This document shows positions 31,101-40,785 of a stretch of 64,000 nucleotides of DNA, piece by piece. The translations under genes and the position numbers were made by a program. Below the pieces are notes generated by a model. That model was not told where the DNA came from. It made no database searches and worked only from the letters and a program-made list of their open reading frames with translations. Every line of letters begins with the position of its first letter. The first letter of the stretch is position 1. The stretch comes from Methylobacterium gnaphalii (lineage in GTDB: Bacteria; Pseudomonadota; Alphaproteobacteria; Rhizobiales; Beijerinckiaceae), in NCBI RefSeq assembly GCF_007992215.1, contig NZ_BJZV01000020.1, positions 17,759 through 81,758 of the forward strand, in the 5' to 3' direction.

Positions 31101-33048
31101 CGAGCTCCGAGACGACGTCCTCGTACTGCACCGCCGTCAGAATCGAGGGAGCGCGGGCAAGGAAGCGCGCCGCTGCCTCGAACGGAGCGGCATCGGCCGG
31201 TTCGGCGCTTGGCAGGAGTTGTTCGGAGTAGAGCGCCTCGGACAGACGGCGGCGCTCGGTCACGCGATCGGCGCGCTCGGAATCGGCCCGGTCGGAATCG
31301 TAGAGACCGAGGGACTGGCGCGTGTCGGTATCGACCCCGCGCCACCAGCCGAGAAAAGTCGGCAGGTCGTGCGTGGTGATCGCGGTCAGCGCATCGTGCG
31401 GATAATCGGCAGGCGGCTTGAAGGCGCCGCCGTGCTGCCGTTCGAAGGCGAGGATGCGGTAGCTCAGGATACCGGCCGCCATCAGGGCGTCGGAGAATCC
31501 CTCGGGGGCTGTGCCGAGATCCTCGGCGATCACCAGGCATTTCGAGCGGTGGCTCTCCAGCCGCAGCACCGCCAGCATCGGCTCGAACGGCATCGCCACA
31601 TAGGCGCCCGCCTGTGCCGACTGGCCGACGGGAATCAGGAAGAGCCGCGCGAGCTGGAAGGCGTGGTCGATGCGAATGGCGCCGGCATGGCGCATGTTCG
31701 CCCGGACAAGATCGCGGAACGCCCTGAGGCCGTCGCGCTCCAATTCGAGCGGGTGGAAGGCCGGCAGGCCCCAATCCTGGCCCTTCGGCGCGAGCAGATC
31801 CGGCGGTGCGCCGATCGAGACGCCGTTGGCGAAGCGCTCGGGATGCGACCAGATCTCCGACCCGCCACGGTCGGCACCCACCGCGAGATCGCGGTAGAGG
31901 CCGATCCGCATGCCGGCCTTGAGCGCCGCCTCGGAGGCCTGCTTCAGCTGGTGGTCGGCGAGGTACTGGAGCCAGACATGGTAGCTGACCCGCTCGGCAT
32001 TCGCCTCGGCGAAGGCCGTCACCTCCGCGGTGCCGGCACGGCGATAGGGCTCCGGCCATTCGCCGAGCCAATGCGCGCCCTGCGCCTTGAAATGCTCTGA
32101 CAGCGTCTCGAAAATCGCGTGACATTCGAGATTTTCGCCACCCTCCGCCCGGAAGGCCGCGAAGCCTGGATCGGCCCCTCTGCGCGCCGGCGATTCCAGC
32201 CAGAACGCCTCGAGCACGGGTGAGAGCACCTCCCAGATGCCGGCATGATCCACGAGCGTCGCGTCGCGCAGCGCGTCGAGGCGCGGGCGCATCTCGTCGA
32301 GCAGCGCTTCGGCGCGGCTGCCCGCGAAGCCGGGGAGCGCGCCGGGCTCGATGTAGAGCGTCTCGAGGAAGAGCCGGGACGAGGGCGAGTACGGCGAAAT
32401 CTTCTCGCGGTCGGTCGGGAACAGCGCGTGGACCGGGCTCAGGCCGAGGAAGGACGCGCCGCGCAGGCCGGCATCGGCGGCGGCGCGGCCGGCATCGGCG
32501 AAGGTGCCGATGCCGAGATTGTGCGGCGAGCGCAGGCCGTAGAGCTGCGCGGCGAGGCCCCAGTCGCGGGCGCCCTCCTCCGCATAGGCGCGCGGGCGCC
32601 AGCAGCGCTGCGGCGCCGAGATGATCCAGGCCTGCGCCCGGCGCTCGCCGAGCGTCGCGGTGAGTCGGTGGTAGCCGGGCGTCAGCGGCGGCAGCTCGAA
32701 GCTCGTGCCGCCCTCGCCGAAGCTCAGGTTCGCGCGGCCCTCGCTGGCGTGACCGCGTTCGTCGACGAGCCGCCAGGTGACCGATCCATACGCGCCCTCG
32801 GCCCGGATCGGGACGCGCAACGCGCGCCGCGCCTCGGCCGGAAGCAGGGGCGGGATCAGGCCGAGCCGTACCTCTTCGACTTCCGCGAGGCTATGGGCGA
32901 TCTCGTCCTCGGAGCCGACGGCGAAGCCGAGGGCGGCGAGCATGCCGGCGCGGGTCTCTTCGGAGGTCTCGACGGGGTTGCCGAAGGCGTCCGTGTAACC
33001 CTTTGCGATGCCGACGAGGTCGGCGAGGCGGGTCAGGGCGTCGCTCAT
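28135..33048 (-). CDS. treY: 4-alpha-glucanotransferase / malto-oligosyltrehalose synthase fusion (MalQ-TreY)
   Basis: A 1637-residue protein. The N-terminal 700 residues are GH77 MalQ, which shuffles malto-oligosaccharides: IRIDHAFQLARLFLIPVG, VIAEDLGTAPEGF and the THDLPTFLGWWRG block. From about residue 715 (RATYRLQFHEGFTFAQAEAI) the protein is GH13 TreY, which turns the reducing end of maltodextrin into trehalosyl form: STHGYDIVDHSQINPEIGG, VDIVPNHMG, GLRIDHIDGLADP, VVEKILEPGE, TTGYDVLNQIDG and TATHDTKRGED. Its ATG overlaps the treZ stop by 4 bases (ATGA), so translation is coupled with the enzyme for the next step. Both halves look intact. Confidence 0.93.
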   Translation of the reverse strand: MSDALTRLADLVGIAKGYTDAFGNPVETSEETRAGMLAALGFAVGSEDEIAHSLAEVEEVRLGLIPPLLPAEARRALRVPIRAEGAYGSVTWRLVDERGHASEGRANLSFGEGGTSFELPPLTPGYHRLTATLGERRAQAWIISAPQRCWRPRAYAEEGARDWGLAAQLYGLRSPHNLGIGTFADAGRAAADAGLRGASFLGLSPVHALFPTDREKISPYSPSSRLFLETLYIEPGALPGFAGSRAEALLDEMRPRLDALRDATLVDHAGIWEVLSPVLEAFWLESPARRGADPGFAAFRAEGGENLECHAIFETLSEHFKAQGAHWLGEWPEPYRRAGTAEVTAFAEANAERVSYHVWLQYLADHQLKQASEAALKAGMRIGLYRDLAVGADRGGSEIWSHPERFANGVSIGAPPDLLAPKGQDWGLPAFHPLELERDGLRAFRDLVRANMRHAGAIRIDHAFQLARLFLIPVGQSAQAGAYVAMPFEPMLAVLRLESHRSKCLVIAEDLGTAPEGFSDALMAAGILSYRILAFERQHGGAFKPPADYPHDALTAITTHDLPTFLGWWRGVDTDTRQSLGLYDSDRADSERADRVTERRRLSEALYSEQLLPSAEPADAAPFEAAARFLARAPSILTAVQYEDVVSELAQANVPGSTEGHPNWRRKLDRTLEAIAAPGGPLAKLAASLAGEDRGPRSGAGRLNSPPPRATYRLQFHEGFTFAQAEAIVPYLARFGISHVYASPLQRARPGSTHGYDIVDHSQINPEIGGEEGFIAFSDALKANGLKLLVDIVPNHMGVGGADNPWWLSVLEWGGLSPFAHAFDIDWERLGANGKLVIPFLGERYGEALEKGTLELKFDEARGAFSVWHYEHEFPICPLSYPAILNRALAALGEVGDDPSADVLEVSERLRGMGEETNPERRKALPAEAEGLKADLADAVRASPQIAAAIYRALHLLNGNKDYPDSFGPLHRLLESQSYRLAHWRIASSDINYRRFFDVNSLAGLRVEKSDIFQKSHALLFRLVSEGRIDGLRIDHIDGLADPLGYARALQSAVGPGFYVVVEKILEPGEKLRPWPVAGTTGYDVLNQIDGLFVDRALKPRIQKFYQWATGFDEPYKFQLRRAKAEILETSFASELEVLTGDLKAIADADRRTRDFSLNAIRRALIEIIARFPTYRSYLPSDLDDSDVDQEDIDLVEQTVRKAKRWSALPDRSVHDFAADALLGRIDTRGPGGPEPRVILRFRRRFQQLTGPVMAKSLEDTLFYRFSALLALNEVGGDPGEYGIALSHFHALQAARARDWPNAMITTATHDTKRGEDARSRQLALSELPEEWARAWDAWRRAAEPHLATIEDEPAPDRNDQWMFLQAILGAWPLELLEGDDPEAIEDFRKRLDAYAEKALREAKRFSSWVNVDEAYEGAVHALFEKLIAPGSDFLARVRPFAKKLAHLGMIAGLGRSVLKATLPGIPDVYQGTEFWDFSFVDPDNRRPVDYGARAEAVSADVAPASLLAQWPDGRVKQATLARLLADRAARPSFYADADYQALEATGERADHVVAFLRSVDGGGEGDLLVAVPRLVARLLGDAVWSGSAFRGTGLTVPEGSRWTDLLTGAGHTDEGGRLDLGTLFEALPFAVLRRTA

Positions 33049-34850
33049 GCCGGCGCTCCAACCAGGAAGACGCCGGTCCAGGGCGGCAGGTGCAGCGATT
33101 GCCGCGAGGATGTGCTCGACCAGATCACCTGGCCGCCCTTGCTCTGCGCATCATAGGTGTCGGTACCGACATTGGCGACGAAGCGCAGCGTGCCGGCCTC
33201 GAACCGCCAGGTGCAGTCGACGATGCCCGGCGCGGGGATCGTGGCCTCGGCTCCGCGGAAGCCGGACTTGGTCAGCGGCACCACGGTCTGGTGGCGGATC
33301 TGCAAGAGGTTGCGGGTGTCGGCCCAGACGTGGCGGTGGGGTTCGCGCTCGGCCTCTTCCCAATCGATCTTGGAATCCAAGAAGGTCTTCTCCTCGGTCG
33401 GGTCCGGGATCACGGAGGTGTCGTCGGCGAAGGCCGCGAAGCTCTTGAACTCGCGGCGCCGGCCCTCGCGGACCGCCTTGTTCAGCTCCTCGTCCGGCGC
33501 GAAGTCGACGAAGAACAGGAACGGCGCGGAGGCTGACCATTCCTCGCCCATCCAGAGCATCGGGATCTGCGGCGCGAGCAGCAGCCCGGCGCGGGCCAGG
33601 GCGAGCTTCTCGGGATCGGCGAGCTGGCTCAGACGCTCGCCGAGCGCACGGTTGCCGACCTGGTCGTGGTTCTGCAGGAAGGTGACGAAGGCCGAGGGCG
33701 GCAGGTGGCCTGAGGGCTCGCCGCGGGGGTGGTTATCGAGCGTCTTGAAGGGCTCGCCCTGGTAGGCGAAGCCCTCGGCGAGGCAGCGCGCGAGGTGCTC
33801 CACCGGCTTGTCCGCGAAGCTCTCGTAGTAGCCGGCGTCTTCACCGGTCAGCAGCACGTGCCAGCAATGGTGGAGGTCGTCCGCCCATTGCGCACTGTGC
33901 TGGATCGGCCGGCCCTCGCTGTCGCGCTCCAGCCAGCGGGCCTGGTTCGCCTCGTTCTCGAGGATCAGGTGGATGTGGCGGCCGGGCAGGCGCGCCCGGA
34001 TGGTTTCGGCCAGCTCGCCGATGAAGTGCTTCTCGGAATCGTCGAGGATGGCGTGCACGGCATCGAAGCGGATGCCGTCGAAATGGTATTCCTCCAGCCA
34101 GTACAGCGCGTTCTCGATGAAGTAGTCGCGCACGACGCGGCCACTCTCCCGGCCGTCGAAGTTGATGCCGGCACCCCAGGGCGTCTGGTGACGCTCGGTG
34201 AAGAAGCTCTTGGCGTAGGCGTGGAGATAGTTCCCGGCCGGGCCGAAGTGGTTGTAGACGCAGTCGATCAGCACCATCAGGCCCTTGCCATGGGCGGTGT
34301 CGATCAGGCGCTTGAGGTCTTCCGGGCGGCCATAGGCGGCATCCGGCGCGTAGGGCAACACGCCATCGTAGCCCCAGTTGCGGGTGCCCTTGAAGTCGGC
34401 GAGCGGCAGCAGCTCGATGGCGGTGATGCCGAGATCGACGAGGTCGTCGAGCTTGGCCTCCAATGCCGCGTAGGTGCCCTCCGGCGTCGCCGTGCCGACA
34501 TGCAGCTCGTAGATCACCGCCTCTTCCCAGGGCCGGCCGGTCCAGTCGCCGTCGCTCCAGACATGGGCGGCGGGGTCGATCAGCTCGCTGAGGCCCGAGA
34601 CGTCGTCGGGCTGGAAGCGGGAGGCCGGATCGGGAACGACGAGATCGCCGCCGATGCGGAAGCCGTAGCGCGCGCCGGGCCTGACGCCCGGCACGACGGT
34701 ACGACGCCAGCCTTCGCCGACATCGGGAAGCGGATGGTCGCTGCCATCAACGGTGAGAACCACATCCGCGGCGCTCGGCGCCCAGAGCGCGAAGCGGGCT
34801 CCCTCATCGGTCACCTCGCTGCCGTAGGCCATTGCATGGCTGCGCCGCAT
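33045..34850 (-). CDS. treZ: Malto-oligosyltrehalose trehalohydrolase
   Basis: A 601-residue GH13 enzyme that cleaves trehalose from malto-oligosyltrehalose made by TreY. It has an N-terminal CBM48-like domain (RFALWAPSAADVVL), IYELHVGTATPEGT, the nucleophile in FDGIRFDAVHAI, the acid in LILENE and FLQNHDQVGNR. ATG 34850 has AAGGA about 9 bases upstream; the frame opens at GTG 34925, but that extension lacks family residues. It is the first gene of the minus-strand operon treZ, malQ-treY, glgE, treS-mak, glgB. The promoter should lie between 34850 and 35013, where I see no clear operator. Confidence 0.93.
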   Translation of the reverse strand: MRRSHAMAYGSEVTDEGARFALWAPSAADVVLTVDGSDHPLPDVGEGWRRTVVPGVRPGARYGFRIGGDLVVPDPASRFQPDDVSGLSELIDPAAHVWSDGDWTGRPWEEAVIYELHVGTATPEGTYAALEAKLDDLVDLGITAIELLPLADFKGTRNWGYDGVLPYAPDAAYGRPEDLKRLIDTAHGKGLMVLIDCVYNHFGPAGNYLHAYAKSFFTERHQTPWGAGINFDGRESGRVVRDYFIENALYWLEEYHFDGIRFDAVHAILDDSEKHFIGELAETIRARLPGRHIHLILENEANQARWLERDSEGRPIQHSAQWADDLHHCWHVLLTGEDAGYYESFADKPVEHLARCLAEGFAYQGEPFKTLDNHPRGEPSGHLPPSAFVTFLQNHDQVGNRALGERLSQLADPEKLALARAGLLLAPQIPMLWMGEEWSASAPFLFFVDFAPDEELNKAVREGRRREFKSFAAFADDTSVIPDPTEEKTFLDSKIDWEEAEREPHRHVWADTRNLLQIRHQTVVPLTKSGFRGAEATIPAPGIVDCTWRFEAGTLRFVANVGTDTYDAQSKGGQVIWSSTSSRQSLHLPPWTGVFLVGAPA

Positions 34851-35013
34851 CGGGCCGCTATCCTTGTTGTCGGTGAATTCGCCCGGCTGGGCCTCGAGTC
34901 CGATGGGAAAGGCCCGCCGCGCCACCCGGTTCCGTCAGCGGAGGTAACGCGAGTGGCGCCACCGGCAACCGCGGGGCAGCATCGAATCCAGGAAAATCTC
35001 GCAGATGCAAAAA

Positions 35014-35041
35014 GGCCTCCCGCCGTTTCCGGCGAGAGGCC
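35014..35041 (-). terminator. Intrinsic terminator downstream of DUF2852 gene
   Basis: A 12-bp stem (one G-T pair) GGCCTCTCGCCG/CGGCGGGAGGCC with a GAAA tetraloop, read on the minus strand and followed by TTTTTGC. It ends the DUF2852 transcript and insulates the trehalose operon that starts just after it. Confidence 0.9.
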
Positions 35042-35068
35042 CAACGCGGGACTCGTCTGTCGTCTGGA

Positions 35069-35548
35069 TCAGGCGTCGATGGTCGGGCCACCGCCCTCGG
35101 CGCGCTTCTTGGCCATGTAGGCGTCGAACTGCTCGCGGTCCTTGGCGCGCTTCAGCTCCTCAACAAACTCGGTGAAGGCGCGGCTCTCTTCCTGCAGAGC
35201 GCGGCGACGCGCCTCGAGCCGGTCCAGCTCGGCCTTCCGATACTCGTCGAAGGCGAAGTTGCCGGTGCTGGAGCGGTACACGCCGCAATCCTTCGCGGCC
35301 TCGAAGGCCTTGGCGAACCGCGACGTGCCGCCGGAGCCACGGCTCCACGAACCGCTCTGGGCAAACTCACGCATTTGGCCGAGCGCGGGGTAACCCGCGA
35401 CCTTCCACGCAACATAGGCAAGGGCCAGCGGCCACCAGTAGATGAAGCCGAGGACGATGGCGCCGATCTCGAGCGAGCGGCGCGGGAATGGCCCGCAGTG
35501 ACGGGCGCTGGCGCCCGACCAGGGGGAAGAGGCAGACGACGTGCTCAC
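35069..35548 (-). CDS. DUF2852 membrane protein
   Basis: A 159-residue protein with one N-terminal hydrophobic segment (LEIGAIVLGFIYWWPLALAY) and a C-terminal charged helix (FDEYRKAELDRLEARRRALQ, then FVEELKRAKDREQFDAYMA), the arrangement of the alphaproteobacterial DUF2852 family. Function is unknown. The start is GTG 35548: its GGAG site is 8 bases upstream and lies inside the base of a perfect 17-bp hairpin. An intrinsic terminator follows. It stands as a single gene between a TetR gene and the trehalose operon. Confidence 0.85.
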   Translation of the reverse strand: MSTSSASSPWSGASARHCGPFPRRSLEIGAIVLGFIYWWPLALAYVAWKVAGYPALGQMREFAQSGSWSRGSGGTSRFAKAFEAAKDCGVYRSSTGNFAFDEYRKAELDRLEARRRALQEESRAFTEFVEELKRAKDREQFDAYMAKKRAEGGGPTIDA

Positions 35549-35555
35549 AGCTTAA

Positions 35556-35594
35556 GCTCCGCATGTGAATGTGAACAACATTCACATGCGGAGC
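35556..35594 (-). promoter_or_regulatory. Perfect 17-bp hairpin masking the DUF2852 ribosome-binding site
   Basis: On the plus strand GCTCCGCATGTGAATGT (35556-35572) and ACATTCACATGCGGAGC (35578-35594) are exact complements around a 5-base loop. Read in the gene's direction, the 3' arm ends in GCGGAGC, whose GGAG is the only plausible Shine-Dalgarno for GTG 35548, so a transcript covering both arms would hide it. AGCTTAAGCT, itself palindromic, lies between stem and start. There is no T-run, so this is not a terminator. It could instead be a DNA operator. Confidence 0.7.
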
Positions 35595-35836
35595 CGCACC
35601 CAGCCTTTCAAGAGGTGCGGCGTCCTGCCGTTTTCCTCAAAGGAGTGGATGCAGTGCTGTCTTCCTGCTCCTCCGGCAAAACGGGCCGAACGGCGCGCCG
35701 TCGCGAGGGCAGCGGGACGTTGGCAGGATTCGCTCCGAACCTGGCAGCGAGGGCACTGTCTCGCCGTACATGTCGCGGCAGCCTTCTCCCATGATGGCGG
35801 AGATGCCCTTGCAGACAGGTCCGATCGAAAACGGCG

Positions 35837-36460
35837 TCAGTTCGATGACGCACCAGGCACGCGCGCGCCCGCGCCGTGGACCAGGGCGAGCACGCCGGCC
35901 CGCAGCAGCTCGTATTTGTCCGGCCCGCTCTTCGGCAATTGACCTGAGGCCGATAGCGTGGCGATACCGTGCGAGAGCGCCCAGACCTCCAGCGCGACGA
36001 AGCGCGGATCGACGCCGCCGAACCCCTCCGGAAAGGTCGCGCGCAGGGCCTCGACCAGGAGGTCGAACGGGTTCGGCCGGTCGGGATTGGGATCCGCGGC
36101 GCGCACATCGAAGATCGCCGCGTAATAGCCGGGCTCCTCCTCGGCAAAGGCGAGGTAGGCCTCGCCCATCCGGGTGAAGCGCTCCAGCGGTGTGCCACGC
36201 CCGCCGAGGGACCGCGCCAAGCGGTCCGCGAGATCCTTGAAGCCGCGGCCCGCGACCTCCTCCAGCAGCGCCTCCCGCCCCCTGAAATGCCGGTAGAGCG
36301 CCGCGGGCGTCACACCGACGAGACGCGCGGCATCGACCAGGGTGAAGCCGCCGACGCCGCGTTCCGCGATGAAGCGGCGCGCCGCCTCGATCAGCGCCTC
36401 TTTCAGATTGCCGTGGTGGTAGCTGCGCCGGTCTTCCGGCCGCTCACGCCAGGGTCGCAC
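35837..36460 (-). CDS. TetR-family regulator (WHG-type C-terminal domain)
   Basis: A 207-residue regulator. The N-terminal helix-turn-helix reads LIEAARRFIAERGVGGFTLV, then AARLVGVTPAALYRHFRGRE. The C-terminal block MGEAYLAFAEEEPGYYAAIF is typical of TetR proteins with the WHG ligand domain. GTG 36460 follows AAGGAGAGG at ideal distance; the frame extends to TTG 36544 without support. No divergent partner lies nearby, and the target is unknown. The downstream DUF2852 gene, with its palindrome, is one candidate. Confidence 0.85.
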   Translation of the reverse strand: MRPWRERPEDRRSYHHGNLKEALIEAARRFIAERGVGGFTLVDAARLVGVTPAALYRHFRGREALLEEVAGRGFKDLADRLARSLGGRGTPLERFTRMGEAYLAFAEEEPGYYAAIFDVRAADPNPDRPNPFDLLVEALRATFPEGFGGVDPRFVALEVWALSHGIATLSASGQLPKSGPDKYELLRAGVLALVHGAGARVPGASSN

Positions 36461-36604
36461 GAAGCCCTCTCCTTGCCCTTGCAGCACATGCCCGTTCGCA
36501 AAAGCTGGATTCGGGCAAGAGGTTGCACCGGAAGACAGCGGCAAAAGCTATCAGCTATCTCTGTCGAGACGTCGACAATTTCTTCGGCATCCGAAGGGTT
36601 CGGC

Positions 36605-36666
36605 CCCCAGCTTGCTGGGGCACGCACGCACCGCCCCACCCCTCTCCCCGCGGGCGGCCAGAGGGG
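36605..36666. repeat. Two short inverted repeats between deoB and the TetR gene
   Basis: CCCCAG-CTTG-CTGGGG at 36605-36620 and CCCCTCT/AGAGGGG at 36639-36666, the latter enclosing CCCCGCGGGCGGCC. Both are GC-rich and lack T-runs. They may be degenerate REP-type elements or transcript-end structures for the TetR gene. Confidence 0.4.
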
Positions 36667-36702
36667 ATGAACGGGCGGGCTGGTCGCCGGAGCGACCTGC
36701 CG

Positions 36703-37920
36703 TCACCACGCCCGCCCAGCGCCCGCCACCCCGATCCCGAGATGCTGGGCCACCGTGGCGCCGATATCGGCGAAGGTTTCGCGCCGGCCGATCGGGCCCG
36801 CCACCACGTCCGGCCCGAAAGCCAGGACCGGCACCTGCTCGCGGGTATGCTCGGTGCCGTGCCAGGTCGGATCGTTGCCGTGGTCGGCGGTGACGATGCA
36901 GAGATCACCCGGCCGGAGCGCCGCTCGGATCTCCGGGATGCGCGTATCGAAGGCCTCGAGTTCGGCGGCGTAACCCGGCACGTCGCGGCGGTGGCCGTGC
37001 TCGGTGTCGAAATCGACGAGGTTCACGAAGACGAACCCGCCATCCTCCAGCGTTGCCATCGCGGCCAGTGCGGCATCGACGCCGGCAGCGTTCCCGGCCG
37101 TCTTCACCTCGCGCCCGGTGCCGCGATGCGCGAAGATGTCGCCGATCTTGCCAACGCTCACGACCTCCCGGCCGGCGCTGGTCAGCCGGTCGAGCAGTGT
37201 GTCGCCGGGTGGCGCGACCGCGAAATCCTTTCGATTCCGGGTCCGGCGGAATTCATCGTCAGCCGAGCCCGTGAAGGGCCGCGCGATCACGCGGCCGACG
37301 CGCCAGCGATCGCAGATATCGCGCGCGACGCGACAGACCTCGTAGAGGCGATCCAGCCCGAACATCTCTTCGTGGGCGGCGATCTGGAAGACGCTGTCGG
37401 CGGAGGTGTAGCAGATCGGCCGGCCCGTCCGGACATGCTCGGGTCCGAGTTCCTCGATGATCGTGATGCCCGACGCGTGGCGGTCCCCGAGGATGCCCGG
37501 CAACCCTGCCTGCTCGATCAGCGCCCGCGTCAGCTCAGGCGGGAAGGCCGGCTGCGTATCCGGGAAATGCCCCCAATCCTCCAGCATCGGCAGCCCGGTG
37601 ATCTCCCAATGGCCCGACGGCGTGTCCTTGCCGGCCGCCGTCTCGACGGCGTGGCCATAGGCTGCCTCGACCGGGCCGGGCGGCGCCAGTCCCGGCGGCA
37701 CGCGGCCGGTGGCGCCCTCCGCAGCGAGGCCGAGCCCGAGCGCGGCGAGGTTGGGCAGGCGCAACGGGCCGGAGCGCAGGCCCTCGCGGTCGCCCCGCCC
37801 CCGCGCGCAGGCCTCCGCGATATGACCGACCGTGTCGGCACCCTCGTCGCCGTAGCGGGCGGCGTCGGGGCCGCCGCCGATGCCGACGGAATCGAGGACG
37901 ATCAGGAGTGCGCGCGCCAT
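36703..37920 (-). CDS. deoB: Phosphopentomutase
   Basis: A 405-residue metalloenzyme of the alkaline phosphatase superfamily that interconverts (deoxy)ribose-1- and -5-phosphate in nucleoside salvage. Visible motifs: [13 protein letters not shown] at the N-terminus, with the metal aspartate and family signature, [10 protein letters not shown], with the phospho-acceptor threonine, [12 protein letters not shown] and ADHGNDPTW with metal ligands. The length matches DeoB. The frame extends upstream into the ABC gene, but ATG 37920, 19 bases after that gene's stop, begins the family sequence. No other nucleoside catabolism gene is visible here. Confidence 0.94.
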   Translation of the reverse strand: MARALLIVLDSVGIGGGPDAARYGDEGADTVGHIAEACARGRGDREGLRSGPLRLPNLAALGLGLAAEGATGRVPPGLAPPGPVEAAYGHAVETAAGKDTPSGHWEITGLPMLEDWGHFPDTQPAFPPELTRALIEQAGLPGILGDRHASGITIIEELGPEHVRTGRPICYTSADSVFQIAAHEEMFGLDRLYEVCRVARDICDRWRVGRVIARPFTGSADDEFRRTRNRKDFAVAPPGDTLLDRLTSAGREVVSVGKIGDIFAHRGTGREVKTAGNAAGVDAALAAMATLEDGGFVFVNLVDFDTEHGHRRDVPGYAAELEAFDTRIPEIRAALRPGDLCIVTADHGNDPTWHGTEHTREQVPVLAFGPDVVAGPIGRRETFADIGATVAQHLGIGVAGAGRAW

Positions 37921-37939
37921 CTCTGCCGGTCGCGTCCGC

Positions 37940-39598
<1,659 letters not shown>

Positions 39599-39743
39599 CG
39601 GCACCGCGAAAAGGGGATCCTCCGGCCGGTCGGCGCGGAGACGGTCGGCGGGGTTATAGCGCCGCGAAGCCCGCAGGGCGAATGGCGCGCGATGCGGCGG
39701 CAAAGGCGCTTTCAGGATTTCCTCCCGGCCCGCACACGTCTAG

Positions 39744-40685
39744 ATGGCGGTGGTGCCGCGCGTCTCGCTGATCCTCGTCGCTCTTCTCGCGCTGCTCTCG
39801 AGCGCGCCGCCTTCCGCCGCAGCCACGGGCCCCGGCGGCGACGGCGAGACCGTTACCCAGGCCCTCTGCCGGCTGATCGAGGATTCCGCGAGGGCGCGGT
39901 CGATCCCGGTTCCTTTCCTGACCCGGCTGATCTTCCGCGAGAGCGCCTTCCGCGTGAACGCGGTCAGCCCTGTCGGCGCGCAGGGCGTCGCGCAGTTCAT
40001 GCCGGGCACGGCGCGTGAGCGCGGCCTGCTCGACCCGTTCGATCCCGAGCAGGCGATCCCGCACGCCGCGCATCTGTTGGCCGACCTCCGCCGGCAGTTC
40101 GGCAATCTCGGCCTGGCGGCGGCGGCCTATAATGGCGGAGCCGGCCGGGTCTCGTCCTGGCTCGCCGGCAAGGGCGGGCTTCCGGCCGAGACGCGCGCCT
40201 ATGTCATTGCGCTGACCGGTCACCCGGCCGAGGACTGGCGCCCCTCCGGCGTCGAGCTGGCCCCGCTGGAGGGCGAGCCGGCCAAGCCCGAGGCGAAGCA
40301 GCCCGACACGGCCAAGGCGGACACGGCGAAGGAGGTCGAGGCGGAGCCGCAGACCTGTCTTCAGGTCACGGCGCTCCTGCGCATTCCCTCGCGCGGGGAT
40401 CGCTTCGCCCTGCCCGTCGAGGGTGGCGTGACGGCTCCCTGGGGCATCCAGCTCGCCGGCAACTTTTCGAAATCGCTGGCGCTCGCGAGCTTCTCGCGGA
40501 CGCGCTCCCGCTACGCCAACGTGATCGGCGCCGTGCGGCCAATGATCATCGGCACGCGCCTCCGCTCGCGCGGCACACGCGCCTTCTACCGCATCCGCAT
40601 CCCGGCCGAGACCCGCGCGGCCGGCGAAACCCTGTGCGAACGCATCCGCAAGGCCGGGGGCGCCTGCATCGTCCTGCGCACCTGA
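39744..40685 (+). CDS. Periplasmic lytic transglycosylase with SPOR-like tail
   Basis: A 313-residue secreted enzyme predicted to cleave peptidoglycan to 1,6-anhydro products. A signal peptide (residues 1-26) precedes the SLT domain, with the catalytic glutamate in IFRESAFRV and the later motifs GAQGVAQFMPGTA and AAYNGGAGRV. The C-terminal 90 residues, after a Lys/Ala-rich linker, resemble a SPOR peptidoglycan-binding repeat (ending GETLCERIRKAGGACIVL). A role at the division septum is possible. It is divergent from the ABC gene. Confidence 0.9.
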   Translation: MAVVPRVSLILVALLALLSSAPPSAAATGPGGDGETVTQALCRLIEDSARARSIPVPFLTRLIFRESAFRVNAVSPVGAQGVAQFMPGTARERGLLDPFDPEQAIPHAAHLLADLRRQFGNLGLAAAAYNGGAGRVSSWLAGKGGLPAETRAYVIALTGHPAEDWRPSGVELAPLEGEPAKPEAKQPDTAKADTAKEVEAEPQTCLQVTALLRIPSRGDRFALPVEGGVTAPWGIQLAGNFSKSLALASFSRTRSRYANVIGAVRPMIIGTRLRSRGTRAFYRIRIPAETRAAGETLCERIRKAGGACIVLRT

Positions 40686-40785
40686 TGCGCGTGCGCACGG
40701 GAAACATGTTCGGCGCGCGCACGGCCTTGAAACCGCCCAGTCTGGCCCTTCATCTGCGGCCTCAAGCACATCCCCTGGGAGACGC

